A program made the translations under genes and the position numbers. Below, piece after piece: positions 1-7,900 of a stretch of 39,431 bases of DNA (position 1 is its first letter; every line of letters starts with the position of its first letter). The stretch covers positions 1 through 39,431 of the forward strand of contig CAYUIQ010000057.1 of assembly GCA_964444795.1 (NCBI GenBank). The letters are read 5' to 3'. Under the pieces are notes generated by a model that saw only the letters and a program-made list of their open reading frames with translations, was not told where the DNA came from and did not search any database. This DNA comes from JABMRP01 sp964444795. GTDB taxonomy: Bacteria > Planctomycetota > Planctomycetia > Pirellulales > Thermoguttaceae.

Positions 1-1
1 G

Positions 2-1030
2 GCGAAACTTTATCTCTGCTCTGGTCGCCTTGACGAAGCATTGCGAGATCTCACCAAATCCATCGAACTTGACCCGCAGGAGTCTGTATCTCTGAAACTG
101 CGGGCTATAGTTTTCAGGAGGCTGCAAAAGTATCCGGAAGCACTTGCCGATATAGATGCGGCGCTGCGCGGGGAACCGAACCACCCTGAACTTTTGGTTG
201 TTCGCGCTAGTCTACTTGACGACATGGGAGAACGTGAGAAGGCGATTGCCGAGTTGAGCGAGACGATTCGTTTGGCTCCCGACTATGTCGACGCCTACCT
301 GTTGCGTGGCAGGTGGTTGCAGTACCAAGGTCGTCTTCGCCAAGCGCTCTCTGATTTCAACAAAGGCATTGAATTGGAGCCGGACAATATACAGACGCAT
401 CTGCTTCGAGCGGATGTTCGCATCTGTATGAATGACTTATTGGGCGCTTCCGCCGATGTGTCAACCGCAATGAAACTTAATCCGGCTCACGCCGCTCCGT
501 TCGTTATGCGAGGGAAGATTTCCTACCGGAACGGAAACGTGCCGGCGGCGATGCGAGATTTTGACAAGGCCATAGCGATGGTGCCGGACCTCGTCGAGGC
601 GATTTACTGGCGAGGTGCGGCGTTGCTCGATCTTGAACGGCTGGACGAGGCCCTGGCCGTGTTCGACCATTGCAGCAGTCTTGACCGACGCATGGACGGG
701 CCGTTCGTAGGACGAGCATGCGTGTTCAGCAGGCAAGGCCGCGCCGATGAGGCGAAACGCGAGTTGGCCCGGGCCGTGGCCCTCAATCCGGCCGCGACAC
801 TGGGCATGGTTGATTTTGCGCACCGCGAAGTTGCTCACAAGAGACCGCAATCCGCAATTCGCGACTGCGATACGGCAATTGCCGTGGACCCGAACTGCGC
901 CGAGGCCTTCGCCTTGCGAGCCCAGGCACACGAACAACTTGGCCATCAAGAGCAAGCACAAGAAGATCGCGCAAGAGCCGAGGCCCTGTTTGCCGCCAGA
1001 CCGGCGGGGCAGGAGCGGAGATTCAGGTAG
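2..1030 (+). CDS. TPR-repeat protein, 5' truncated
   Basis: The reading frame is open to the left edge (frame of base 2), so the true start lies outside the window and at least 342 codons are visible. The translation is a nearly continuous array of about nine 34-residue tetratricopeptide repeats, recognisable by the recurring pattern of G/A-R-x-x-EA at the helix turn followed by A/I-x-L-x-P (for example LDEALRDLTKSIELDP and YPEALADIDAALRGEP). TPR arrays are helical scaffolds for protein-protein contacts. No catalytic domain, signal peptide or membrane segment is visible in this part, and the role cannot be told without the N-terminus. The gene ends with TAG just upstream of an inverted-repeat element. 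Confidence 0.85.
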   Translation, partial: AKLYLCSGRLDEALRDLTKSIELDPQESVSLKLRAIVFRRLQKYPEALADIDAALRGEPNHPELLVVRASLLDDMGEREKAIAELSETIRLAPDYVDAYLLRGRWLQYQGRLRQALSDFNKGIELEPDNIQTHLLRADVRICMNDLLGASADVSTAMKLNPAHAAPFVMRGKISYRNGNVPAAMRDFDKAIAMVPDLVEAIYWRGAALLDLERLDEALAVFDHCSSLDRRMDGPFVGRACVFSRQGRADEAKRELARAVALNPAATLGMVDFAHREVAHKRPQSAIRDCDTAIAVDPNCAEAFALRAQAHEQLGHQEQAQEDRARAEALFAARPAGQERRFR

Positions 1031-1037
1031 CAATTTG

Positions 1038-1275
1038 GGTGCCACTGGCATCTTGCCAGTGCTTTCTGAATTCGTAGCTTGCACTCGGAAGCGACCAAGA
1101 AGTACGACGCGAGTTGATCGCCGTGAAGTGACACGGTACGAGCCAGTCTCCAATGAGACAGGATCGACCCATGTCGGCCCCCGGGGCACGGAGTCGATCG
1201 TCGCCGCGGCTTGTTTTGGTGGGGCAGGATGCAAGCTACGAGTCTAAAAGGCACTGGCAAGATGCCAGTGGCACC
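1038..1275. repeat. Inverted-repeat (MITE-like) element with hairpin arms
   Basis: Two 46-bp arms (1038-1083 and 1230-1275) are inverted copies of each other with 41 of 46 positions identical, around a 146-bp centre. The outer half of each arm is itself a hairpin: CACTGGCA, a 3-base loop, then TGCCAGTG. The centre has no convincing gene, and no target-site duplication is visible at the ends. It lies between the stop of the TPR gene and the convergent stop of the metalloprotease gene, so it could also act as a bidirectional terminator. Similar GCCACTGGCA hairpins are, from memory, common between planctomycete genes. Confidence 0.7.
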
Positions 1276-1308
1276 AAGCACTCGGCAGGGCGTCGGCCGC
1301 CGGATCGG

Positions 1309-3153
1309 CTACTCTCCCTCGACGTGATAGACGCGCTCGATGATCTCGTGGATGGCCGGGTCGTACTCCCGTAACTCGGGCTTGACGAACGGGTAAAAGT
1401 CGTTGACGCCGAAATAGGCTTCGGTGTTCTCGGCGAAGTATTCTTTGGCGCGTGTTGCGGCATAAGCCTCGGTCCGCGTGCCTCGTCCCCGCTTGCTGTG
1501 CAGCACGTTCTGGTAAAGGCCCTCTTTCATCGCGTCGTCGTACGCCGCAACGACGGCCCGGTCATCTTCCCTGCCGACCTCGCGGTCGTGGTAACCGTGA
1601 GCCAGTTCGTGCAACAGCACCCACGGGCCCGTGGGGCGCGTGCGGCGGAGAATCTCGATGTCGGTGATCTGAATGCAATGTGCCATGTCCGGATTGCGGC
1701 CGTGGCCGATCAGCCAACCCCGGTCCCAGTGGTACTCTGCCGTCCGCCGGCCGGGGGTGATCCAGACGGGAATTTCGCGCAGTTTCTCGACCGCTTTCTC
1801 CGGCAGCAGCGTTTCCACGTGGCCCAGTTGAATCTCCGCGTTGTTCAGGGCGTTGTCGAGCACGTCCCGGTCGCCGTGGAGATACTCCTTGTGAACGTGA
1901 AACGCCCAGCCCTTAATGTCGACGACTTCATAATCCTCATCGCTGGAAGGGGTCGTCTTTCGCTGAGACGGTTCCGGCGGCGCTGGGTCCGCGGGCGTGT
2001 CGGTGTGTTTGTCGCGCAGTCGCTGCCAGTAGTCTTTCCAATACGTGTCGTAGTAGTCGTTGGCCGCGTCCTTGATATGGTCGAGGTCCTCGACTTTCGG
2101 CGCGGTGGCCGGGTCGAATCCTTCGAGATGTTCCCGGCCGCCGCGCTGACGGGGTGAAACGAAACGCCACGGCGAATCGCCCAGCACCTCAGCGCAGAGT
2201 TTGCTCAGGCCGGGGTCATACTCCTTGAGTTGCTTGCGCGTGTGGATGTGGTTATGGTCGTGGTCCATGGTGCGATTGGTGTCGTACCAGTTCTGCACGC
2301 CCTCGGCCCAATACTCGGCGCGGTTCTTTCCGGCGTAACACTCCTTCTCGCCACCGAAGACGATGAGCACTTTGTCTTTGGCGGTGACCTTCACTTTCGC
2401 GTCGGCCGGTTTGCCGCCCACGAGGATGTCGCCGCAGTCGAGACACTTTTCGATCAGTTTCGGCGACTGGTCCGGGAACGATTTGACCAACGCGTCGAGC
2501 AAGCTGACCGGCGTGTCGCTCTTCACCCGGCGAAAACGCTGGGCCGCCCGCCCGTCGTTCCAGAGCCCTTTTTCCTTTGCCTGCTGGAAGGTTTCCGTGA
2601 GTCGCTTTTGCAGGTCTTCGTCAAAACCGGCTCCGTGGATGACGTGGCCGAACTCGTGGATGAGAATGCTTTCGAGTTGCATGCCGCCTTCGTATTCCAG
2701 CACGTCCTCTTCGGCGAAGACGACCGTGGGCCGGCCGCCTTTCCAACTGAGGAATCCGCGGCTGCGCCAGTTGTAGAAGTCGAGTTCCTTGCCCGTCTTG
2801 TCGGTGCCGAACTGCGGCATGTCGGACGTCATTTCGTCGTGGCCGATGAGGATGCACAACACCTTGCGGTCGCGCACTCGCTGGGCAACCTTCGGGTCGA
2901 TACTCTTCATGATCATGTCGAACTGGTACGCCGCTTCCCGGTGGGCATGGTCCGACACGCGATCCGACGTGGCGATCAGAATATCCTGGACCATTGTCCC
3001 CTTCTTGTAGAAGGACGCATCCAGCTTGTACTCCTCGGTCTGTTCGTCGGTCAGTGGCTTGATTTCGTGTTTCGCGGCCTCGGCAATGGTGGCAATCGCC
3101 AAGAGAACGCACGCACTAATTGCCAATCTACAGGTGCAATACACACTTCTCAT
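1309..3153 (-). CDS. Secreted zinc metalloprotease-like protein, two catalytic domains in tandem
   Basis: A 614-residue protein with an N-terminal signal peptide (about residues 1-26, hydrophobic SACVLLAIATIAEA). It carries two HExxH zinc-binding motifs, HEFGH at 166-170 and HELAH at 515-519. Each is followed at a distance by an acidic segment of similar form (AEYWAEGVQNWYD and AEYFAENTEAYFG), which could supply the third zinc ligand and a conserved substrate-cleft wall. The two halves, joined by a proline/serine-rich linker near 395-410, look like a duplicated domain. This resembles the extracellular gluzincin-like proteins of planctomycetes, but I cannot name the family. The ATG overlaps the stop of the upstream DUF2961 gene (ATGA), and GGAG lies 8 nt before it, so the two are translationally coupled. 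Substrate unknown. Confidence 0.75.
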   Translation of the reverse strand: MRSVYCTCRLAISACVLLAIATIAEAAKHEIKPLTDEQTEEYKLDASFYKKGTMVQDILIATSDRVSDHAHREAAYQFDMIMKSIDPKVAQRVRDRKVLCILIGHDEMTSDMPQFGTDKTGKELDFYNWRSRGFLSWKGGRPTVVFAEEDVLEYEGGMQLESILIHEFGHVIHGAGFDEDLQKRLTETFQQAKEKGLWNDGRAAQRFRRVKSDTPVSLLDALVKSFPDQSPKLIEKCLDCGDILVGGKPADAKVKVTAKDKVLIVFGGEKECYAGKNRAEYWAEGVQNWYDTNRTMDHDHNHIHTRKQLKEYDPGLSKLCAEVLGDSPWRFVSPRQRGGREHLEGFDPATAPKVEDLDHIKDAANDYYDTYWKDYWQRLRDKHTDTPADPAPPEPSQRKTTPSSDEDYEVVDIKGWAFHVHKEYLHGDRDVLDNALNNAEIQLGHVETLLPEKAVEKLREIPVWITPGRRTAEYHWDRGWLIGHGRNPDMAHCIQITDIEILRRTRPTGPWVLLHELAHGYHDREVGREDDRAVVAAYDDAMKEGLYQNVLHSKRGRGTRTEAYAATRAKEYFAENTEAYFGVNDFYPFVKPELREYDPAIHEIIERVYHVEGE

Positions 3154-4307
3154 TCGAGTTTCTCCAAGTGTAGCTGAATTCGCAAGAATTCAGAGGATCC
3201 CATGTACGGCTGAATGCTTGCGAATCCAGCTACGCCATTCTTGCAGCGCCGAGGTCGATTGTCCACCCTCTTCTGCCGCATCGTTTGCCACTCGTAAATC
3301 CAGACGTACGTCGTATAGGTGGTTGGCGGGGCTTTCCAGCGTTGGGTTCGTTCGTTGTGGCGCTGATTGCCGATCTCCTCACCGCAGCGTAGCGTCAGCC
3401 GCAGGCCTCGGGCGAAGAGGATCGGGTCTTCTTCGTGAAAGCGGTAGGCCGAGAAGCTATGGTCTTCCTTGTCGAGATGGGTCAGGCCGGCGATGTCGTT
3501 ATGGTACATGCCGCGATTGAAGAAGTAGGTGCCGAGGAAGTAGTCTTCCAACCCCGACGACAACAGCATGGGCGATTCGGCGCCGTCGATGTAAGCCCGG
3601 ACGCAGCTCTCCAGGAACGTATGCTGCTGGCTGTGAGCGGCAACGGTCACCTGATAGAGCATGCCCGGGCGGTTCGTGTTGCAGAGGTCGAACTCTTCCA
3701 GTGTCTTGGCGGTGTAGTCTTCCAGCTTGTAAAGTTTCAACCGTGCGTCGGCAGGCAGGCGAACGCCGGAGAACTCGACCGGCAGGTTTTCGACGCCGCG
3801 GAAAATGTACCAGAATCGCTTGTTCCCGGTATCGCCCGGATGCAATTGGGCCGTCACGCGGACCGACTTTCCGAAGGGGATGCGGTAGGTGTTGTAGATG
3901 CCCGAAGGCTGGCCCGTCTTGCCGATCCGTTTGGTGCCCCAGGGGCCGAAGTCGTCCTTGTAGCCGATGCCGTGGCCGAGGAACAGCTCCATGTCGATCG
4001 ACGCTTTCTGCTCGCCGTCGACGTAGACGCGGATCCGCATCTTCTCGTAGTTTTCCCATTTCCCGCCAAACCACATGTGCGTCAAGCAACCAGCTCCCTC
4101 GTGCTCAAACAGCGTGGCCTCGGTCTTGTCGCCTTCGGTAAACGGATAGACGGCCTTGCCGGAGGTGCCAAAAGACTTCAGTCCGTGGATCGGGTTCCCG
4201 GCCCATGGCGTTTGCGGCCCGAGCGGCTGGGCAAATACGCAAGGTGTATTCAGTACGGCGGCTGCGACCAGCAGCAACGCCAAAACGGACGGCATCGGGC
4301 GCAACAT
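3150..4307 (-). CDS. DUF2961 (GH172-type) secreted protein
   Basis: A 385-residue protein with a signal peptide (MLRPMPSVLALLLVAAAVLN, cleavage near CVFA-Q). Residues about 70-335 carry the DUF2961 pattern: a jelly-roll core with GAGCLTHMWFGG, LHPGDTGNKRFWYIFRG and the block SSGLEDYFLGTYFFNRG, whose Glu-Asp pair lies in the family's active site. DUF2961 is now glycoside hydrolase family 172, with members acting on fructofuranosides or arabinofuranosides; the substrate here is not known. The start has AGGAG 8 nt upstream. The last ~25 residues are encoded by an inverted-repeat element (3170-3233) and are probably not native. The gene overlaps the metalloprotease start by 4 bp. Confidence 0.82.
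   Translation of the reverse strand: MLRPMPSVLALLLVAAAVLNTPCVFAQPLGPQTPWAGNPIHGLKSFGTSGKAVYPFTEGDKTEATLFEHEGAGCLTHMWFGGKWENYEKMRIRVYVDGEQKASIDMELFLGHGIGYKDDFGPWGTKRIGKTGQPSGIYNTYRIPFGKSVRVTAQLHPGDTGNKRFWYIFRGVENLPVEFSGVRLPADARLKLYKLEDYTAKTLEEFDLCNTNRPGMLYQVTVAAHSQQHTFLESCVRAYIDGAESPMLLSSGLEDYFLGTYFFNRGMYHNDIAGLTHLDKEDHSFSAYRFHEEDPILFARGLRLTLRCGEEIGNQRHNERTQRWKAPPTTYTTYVWIYEWQTMRQKRVDNRPRRCKNGVAGFASIQPYMGSSEFLRIQLHLEKLE
3170..3233. repeat. Hairpin repeat inserted at the 3' end of the DUF2961 gene
   Basis: Arms 3170-3193 and 3210-3233 are inverted copies with 22 of 24 bases matching, separated by 16 bp. The core reads GTAGCTGAATTCGCAAG. The reading frame of the DUF2961 gene runs through it, and the stop of that gene lies 18 bp beyond its left arm (in genome coordinates). 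The element lies just upstream of the ribosome-binding site of the next gene, so the hairpin may affect coupling between the two. Confidence 0.7.
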
Positions 4308-4376
4308 GGCTGTTCTCCTGTTGTTTCGAGACGTCGCTTCTTGTGGATGGGATTCTTGCAGATCGGCCGCACGTTC

Positions 4377-4405
4377 ATCCTATCGGGGGGGACTCTGCCG
4401 GTCAA
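4377..4405 (-). promoter_or_regulatory. Sigma70-type promoter for the DUF2961-metalloprotease unit
   Basis: On the minus strand TTGACC (4400-4405) is followed after exactly 17 bp by TAGGAT (4377-4382). The predicted transcript starts near 4370, about 63 nt before the ATG at 4307. The architecture is the same as that of the divergent blaI promoter. Confidence 0.55.
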
Positions 4406-4472
4406 CTTTGCGCCCGATATCCGCCCACCCGGCAGCGGGTGCCCTTCTTCGAGGGGCTCAACGGCCAAGCGT

Positions 4473-4543
4473 CTACTAATTAGTTCGATATTTCCCCTTG
4501 ACGGGAACTTTTTCCGGCCCTAGGATGTCGAAGAAATTAGTAG
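4473..4543. promoter_or_regulatory. Paired BlaI-type operator candidates
   Basis: The 19-mer at 4473-4491 (CTACTAATTAGTTCGATAT) recurs inverted at 4525-4543 with 16 of 19 bases matching. The first copy contains the perfect palindrome ACTAATTAGT (4475-4484). The two copies bracket the blaI promoter: one lies just upstream of the -35 box, the other runs from the end of the -10 box into the leader. This is the arrangement expected for autorepression by the BlaI-family regulator encoded directly downstream. The motif is not the classical staphylococcal TACA/TGTA operator, so the assignment rests on position and symmetry. Confidence 0.6.
4498..4526 (+). promoter_or_regulatory. Sigma70-type promoter of the blaI-M56 operon
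   Basis: TTGACG (4498-4503), a 17-bp spacer and TAGGAT (4521-4526) lie 46 nt upstream of the blaI start. The -10 box overlaps the second operator-like repeat by two bases. Confidence 0.6.
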
Positions 4544-4571
4544 GACACCCGATGTCAAGGAAAACCAGGCC

Positions 4572-4964
4572 ATGGCTCGCCCCACTTCGCGACACCCGAC
4601 GGAACTGGAGTTGGAGATTCTCAAGATCCTCTGGCGCGAGGGTCCCTTGCCAGGCCGGGGGATTCGCGACGGCCTGGCCGAGTTTCGCAATCTGGCCTAC
4701 ACGTCGGTGATGACCATCATGAAGATCATGACCGAGAAGAAGTACGTCCGGCGGAAGAAGGTCGAAGGCAGTTTCGTCTATCATGCTTGCGTCAAGGAAG
4801 AGACGGTCTCGCGGCAGATGCTCCACGACGTGGTCGACCGGGTGTTCGACGGCTCGGCCGCCGCGGTCATGCTCAACCTGCTCCAGACCACGGATCTCGA
4901 CGAACGGGAACTCAAGGATCTTCGCCAGATCATCAACCGCAAGGCCAAGGAGTCGTTGCCATGA
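4572..4964 (+). CDS. blaI: BlaI/MecI/CopY-family transcriptional repressor
   Basis: A 130-residue winged-helix regulator. The N-terminus has the typical opening TELELEILKILWREG, then the recognition-helix region with LAYTSVMTIMKIMTEKKYVRRKKVEG and a C-terminal dimerisation helix region. In the known systems the repressor sits on paired operators and is inactivated by proteolysis when the cognate M56 membrane protease senses a ligand. AAGGA lies 10 nt before the ATG. The stop overlaps the start of the M56 gene (ATGA), so the pair is translationally coupled. The inverted operator pair upstream suggests autorepression. The inducer is unlikely to be a beta-lactam, because the partner lacks a penicillin-binding domain (inference). 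Confidence 0.92.
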   Translation: MARPTSRHPTELELEILKILWREGPLPGRGIRDGLAEFRNLAYTSVMTIMKIMTEKKYVRRKKVEGSFVYHACVKEETVSRQMLHDVVDRVFDGSAAAVMLNLLQTTDLDERELKDLRQIINRKAKESLP

Positions 4965-7900
4965 GTCCCCACGAACTGCTCGATTCGGCCTTCTGTGTTC
5001 ACTTGACCCTGACGCTGGCCCACTTTCTGTGGCAGGGGTTAGTGATCGCGGTGTTGACGATGCTGGCCGCGTGGTGCTTGCGCCGAAAATCGGCACAGAG
5101 CCGGTATTTGGCATACGTTACCGCCCTGTTGCTAATGACGGCGTGCCTGCCGGTCACGTTTGCCCTGGTGCATGGCACGGTGGCCGAGCCGGTTGCGGTG
5201 GTACAGGACACACCCGTGGCCGGTCCGGCGACTCCGGAACCTCTCGTCGCGCCGCCGACGGAAGCGGTCCAACCGCCGTCGCCAGTGGTCGAGTTGTTGG
5301 GCGTCCCGTCCCCGCCACCGGAAGACAAGCTTCTGCCGCGTTTTGAGCCCATGCCGGTCGGGGCCCAGGTGAGTGTGTCTGCCGAGCAACCCGCATCCCT
5401 TTTGACCGAGCCGGAAGAAGAGCCCGCCGGCGTGGCCCCGGTTGCCGGCTCTCGCTGGAAAGCGGTAACGCCTTATGCCACGGGCGTCTATTTCGCGGGT
5501 GTGCTGGTCATGCTTATTCGCTTGTGGCTGGCGTTGCACGGGGGCCGCCGATTGTGCCGACGCGCTCGGCCGGTCGAGGAACCCGGCCTGTTGGCAATCG
5601 TCAAAGAGCAGGCCCGCGTGCTGGGACTGCGGTTCCTGCCGGCGGTGGCCTACTGCGAGCGAGTGGCGGTTCCGGTGGTGGCCGGCGTGCTGCGGCCGAT
5701 GATCCTGCTGCCGGTTTCGCTGGCCGCGGGCCTCACACCCGACCAACTTACGGCGGTCCTCACGCACGAGCTGACCCATCTGCGGCGTTACGACCATTGG
5801 GTCAATATCCTCCAGCGCGTGGTCGAGGCCGTGCTGTTCTTCCATCCGGCCGTGTGGTACGTCAGCCGCCGGATCACTGTTCATCGCGAGCATTGTTGCG
5901 ACGACGCCGTCGTGGCGACCGGTCAGCAATGCCGTGAGTACGCTGAATCGCTGATCCGCGTGGCCGAATTGAGTCGGGCAGCACAAGCGTCCGGCACACC
6001 ATGTTTGGGCGCCGTGCTAGGCGCCGCCGACGGCAAGGGCTCGCGATTGCGAACACGGATCCTCCGCCTGATCGATGGCCGAGGGCACGAAGAAATTCGC
6101 CTCACGCGCACTTGGCCGGCGGCGCTGCTGCTGATCGCCGCCTTGGCGGTCGCGTCCGTCTTGGCCGGCGATCGCAAGGAACCAACCGGCGAACCAACGG
6201 AATCGATCGGCGAAGGCGAGGAATCCGTCGACGAGCAACCTCTCCCCCTGGCGCGGATCAAGGCGCGACTGGCGGCGATGCTGCCGCCGGCGATGACCGT
6301 CTCCCGCGCGGAAATCGCCGAACACGCCTCGGGCGCCGGCTTGCTCTTCCACGCATCGCCCAAGGAGACCGGCAAGGCTCATCCCTCGTTCGCCCTCTTC
6401 TTCTGGCCGAGGTCAAATGAGAAAGAGTCTCCCTACCAGTCAACGGCCGGGGCGCACACATTCAGGCGGATCGGCGGCTCGAAGGAGTTCGATGTCTACT
6501 ACTCCGGCCCGGCCGGTGTTCCGCGGAATGAGATCATACGCGCGTTCTGCACGGAAACGACAAGCGGCGGAGCGGACGAGGATCTCGTGGGGAGGTTGCT
6601 GACGATCCTCCCGCCCGGCTGGGAGATCGAAGCAGCGGAACTGCTGGCCGACGAAGTCCGACCTCCCCAGCGATTGCCCGGACAGGGGTCGTCGATCGCA
6701 CTGGTGCATCGGCCCACGGCAGGGACGCCGTCGAACAACGCCGCCATGACGCTGTACGTCATGGAGAAACCTTCGTCGATCCCTCCTCAGCCGTCCGACC
6801 AGCCGGCCCGATACCTGGGAAGCGGGAAACACGGGCACGTTTACCTGGCCGACGGGAGAGCGGAGTCGGCGGCTCATGCTCGCTGGAGCCACGCTAAGTA
6901 CGACATCGCCACGGCCCTGAAGGTGACCGAGTCGAAGCCCGAGAAACCGACCGGTCCCGACTGGGGCCGAATGTTCGCCGGCATCTTGCGGGACTGCTCC
7001 GAGCAACGCACCGACTGCGAATCGCTGGCCGGTTTTTGTGACCAAGTGGCGGAGAACACCGGAAACAAGGAGAACTACGCGTTCGTCTACAAGTCCAACG
7101 TCGAGATCGATTGGGACCAGCAGCCCTTGGCGTGTAAGCGGAAAGACTTCGGGCGGCCTTACTACTACGCCCGAGTTTCGATCACCCCGCGCGACCTGCC
7201 CCCCGATCCCGACGCCTCTCGACGCATTGCCTGGGATCAGTACGCGGCCGTTCGGAAGTACAGCATACCGTGGCTGCAAGCGGGGATCACTATCACCGTA
7301 ATGAGCGACGATGAGAAATTCCCCGCGGCGCTCAACCCCGTGCTGGATCGTCAGATCAACCACGTGCTCCATGAAACGTCTGTCGCGACGCTGCCGGACC
7401 TATCGAAACCTGCGGCCGAAAGGGCCGACACGACGCCGGCCGACCGACACGATCTGCCGCCGCCCGAAGCCGTCCGGGATATGGGCGCTCTCTTGGCGGC
7501 GCTGAAGCCGCGCATTGCCAAGGGCTGGGAGTTGAGCGAAGTAAACTACGGCCCGACGTTCCGGGGAGACTGGCCGGTCGGTTGGGGATTTCACGTCGTG
7601 ATCTACGACAACGAGGCGCCTCTCGTGGCCGGCCGGCGTGCGCCCTGGACCGACGTTCACATTTGGGTATTGGACCGCCCATACGATGCGAAAGGGCCGT
7701 TTCTGCCTGGTGGTAGCCGCCCGATCGTGGAACTCGCTCGATGGCGCGGGCGACGAGTGCTGGTGTACGGCGGCCAAGAGCGGTGGCCAACACGGATGGT
7801 GGACGTGCTGACAGCGATTAGAGCCGCCGGCGTCGACAAACCCGAGGGCGACGCTGCGGCGATCCGGCAGCGGTTCCGGGCCTTTGCCAAGCTCACCGCG

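Noticed and set aside
4787..4960. Extension of the M56 protein upstream to 4787
   Set aside because: The frame is open, but it overlaps blaI; the ATG at 4961 overlaps the blaI stop (ATGA) and begins directly before the first membrane segment.
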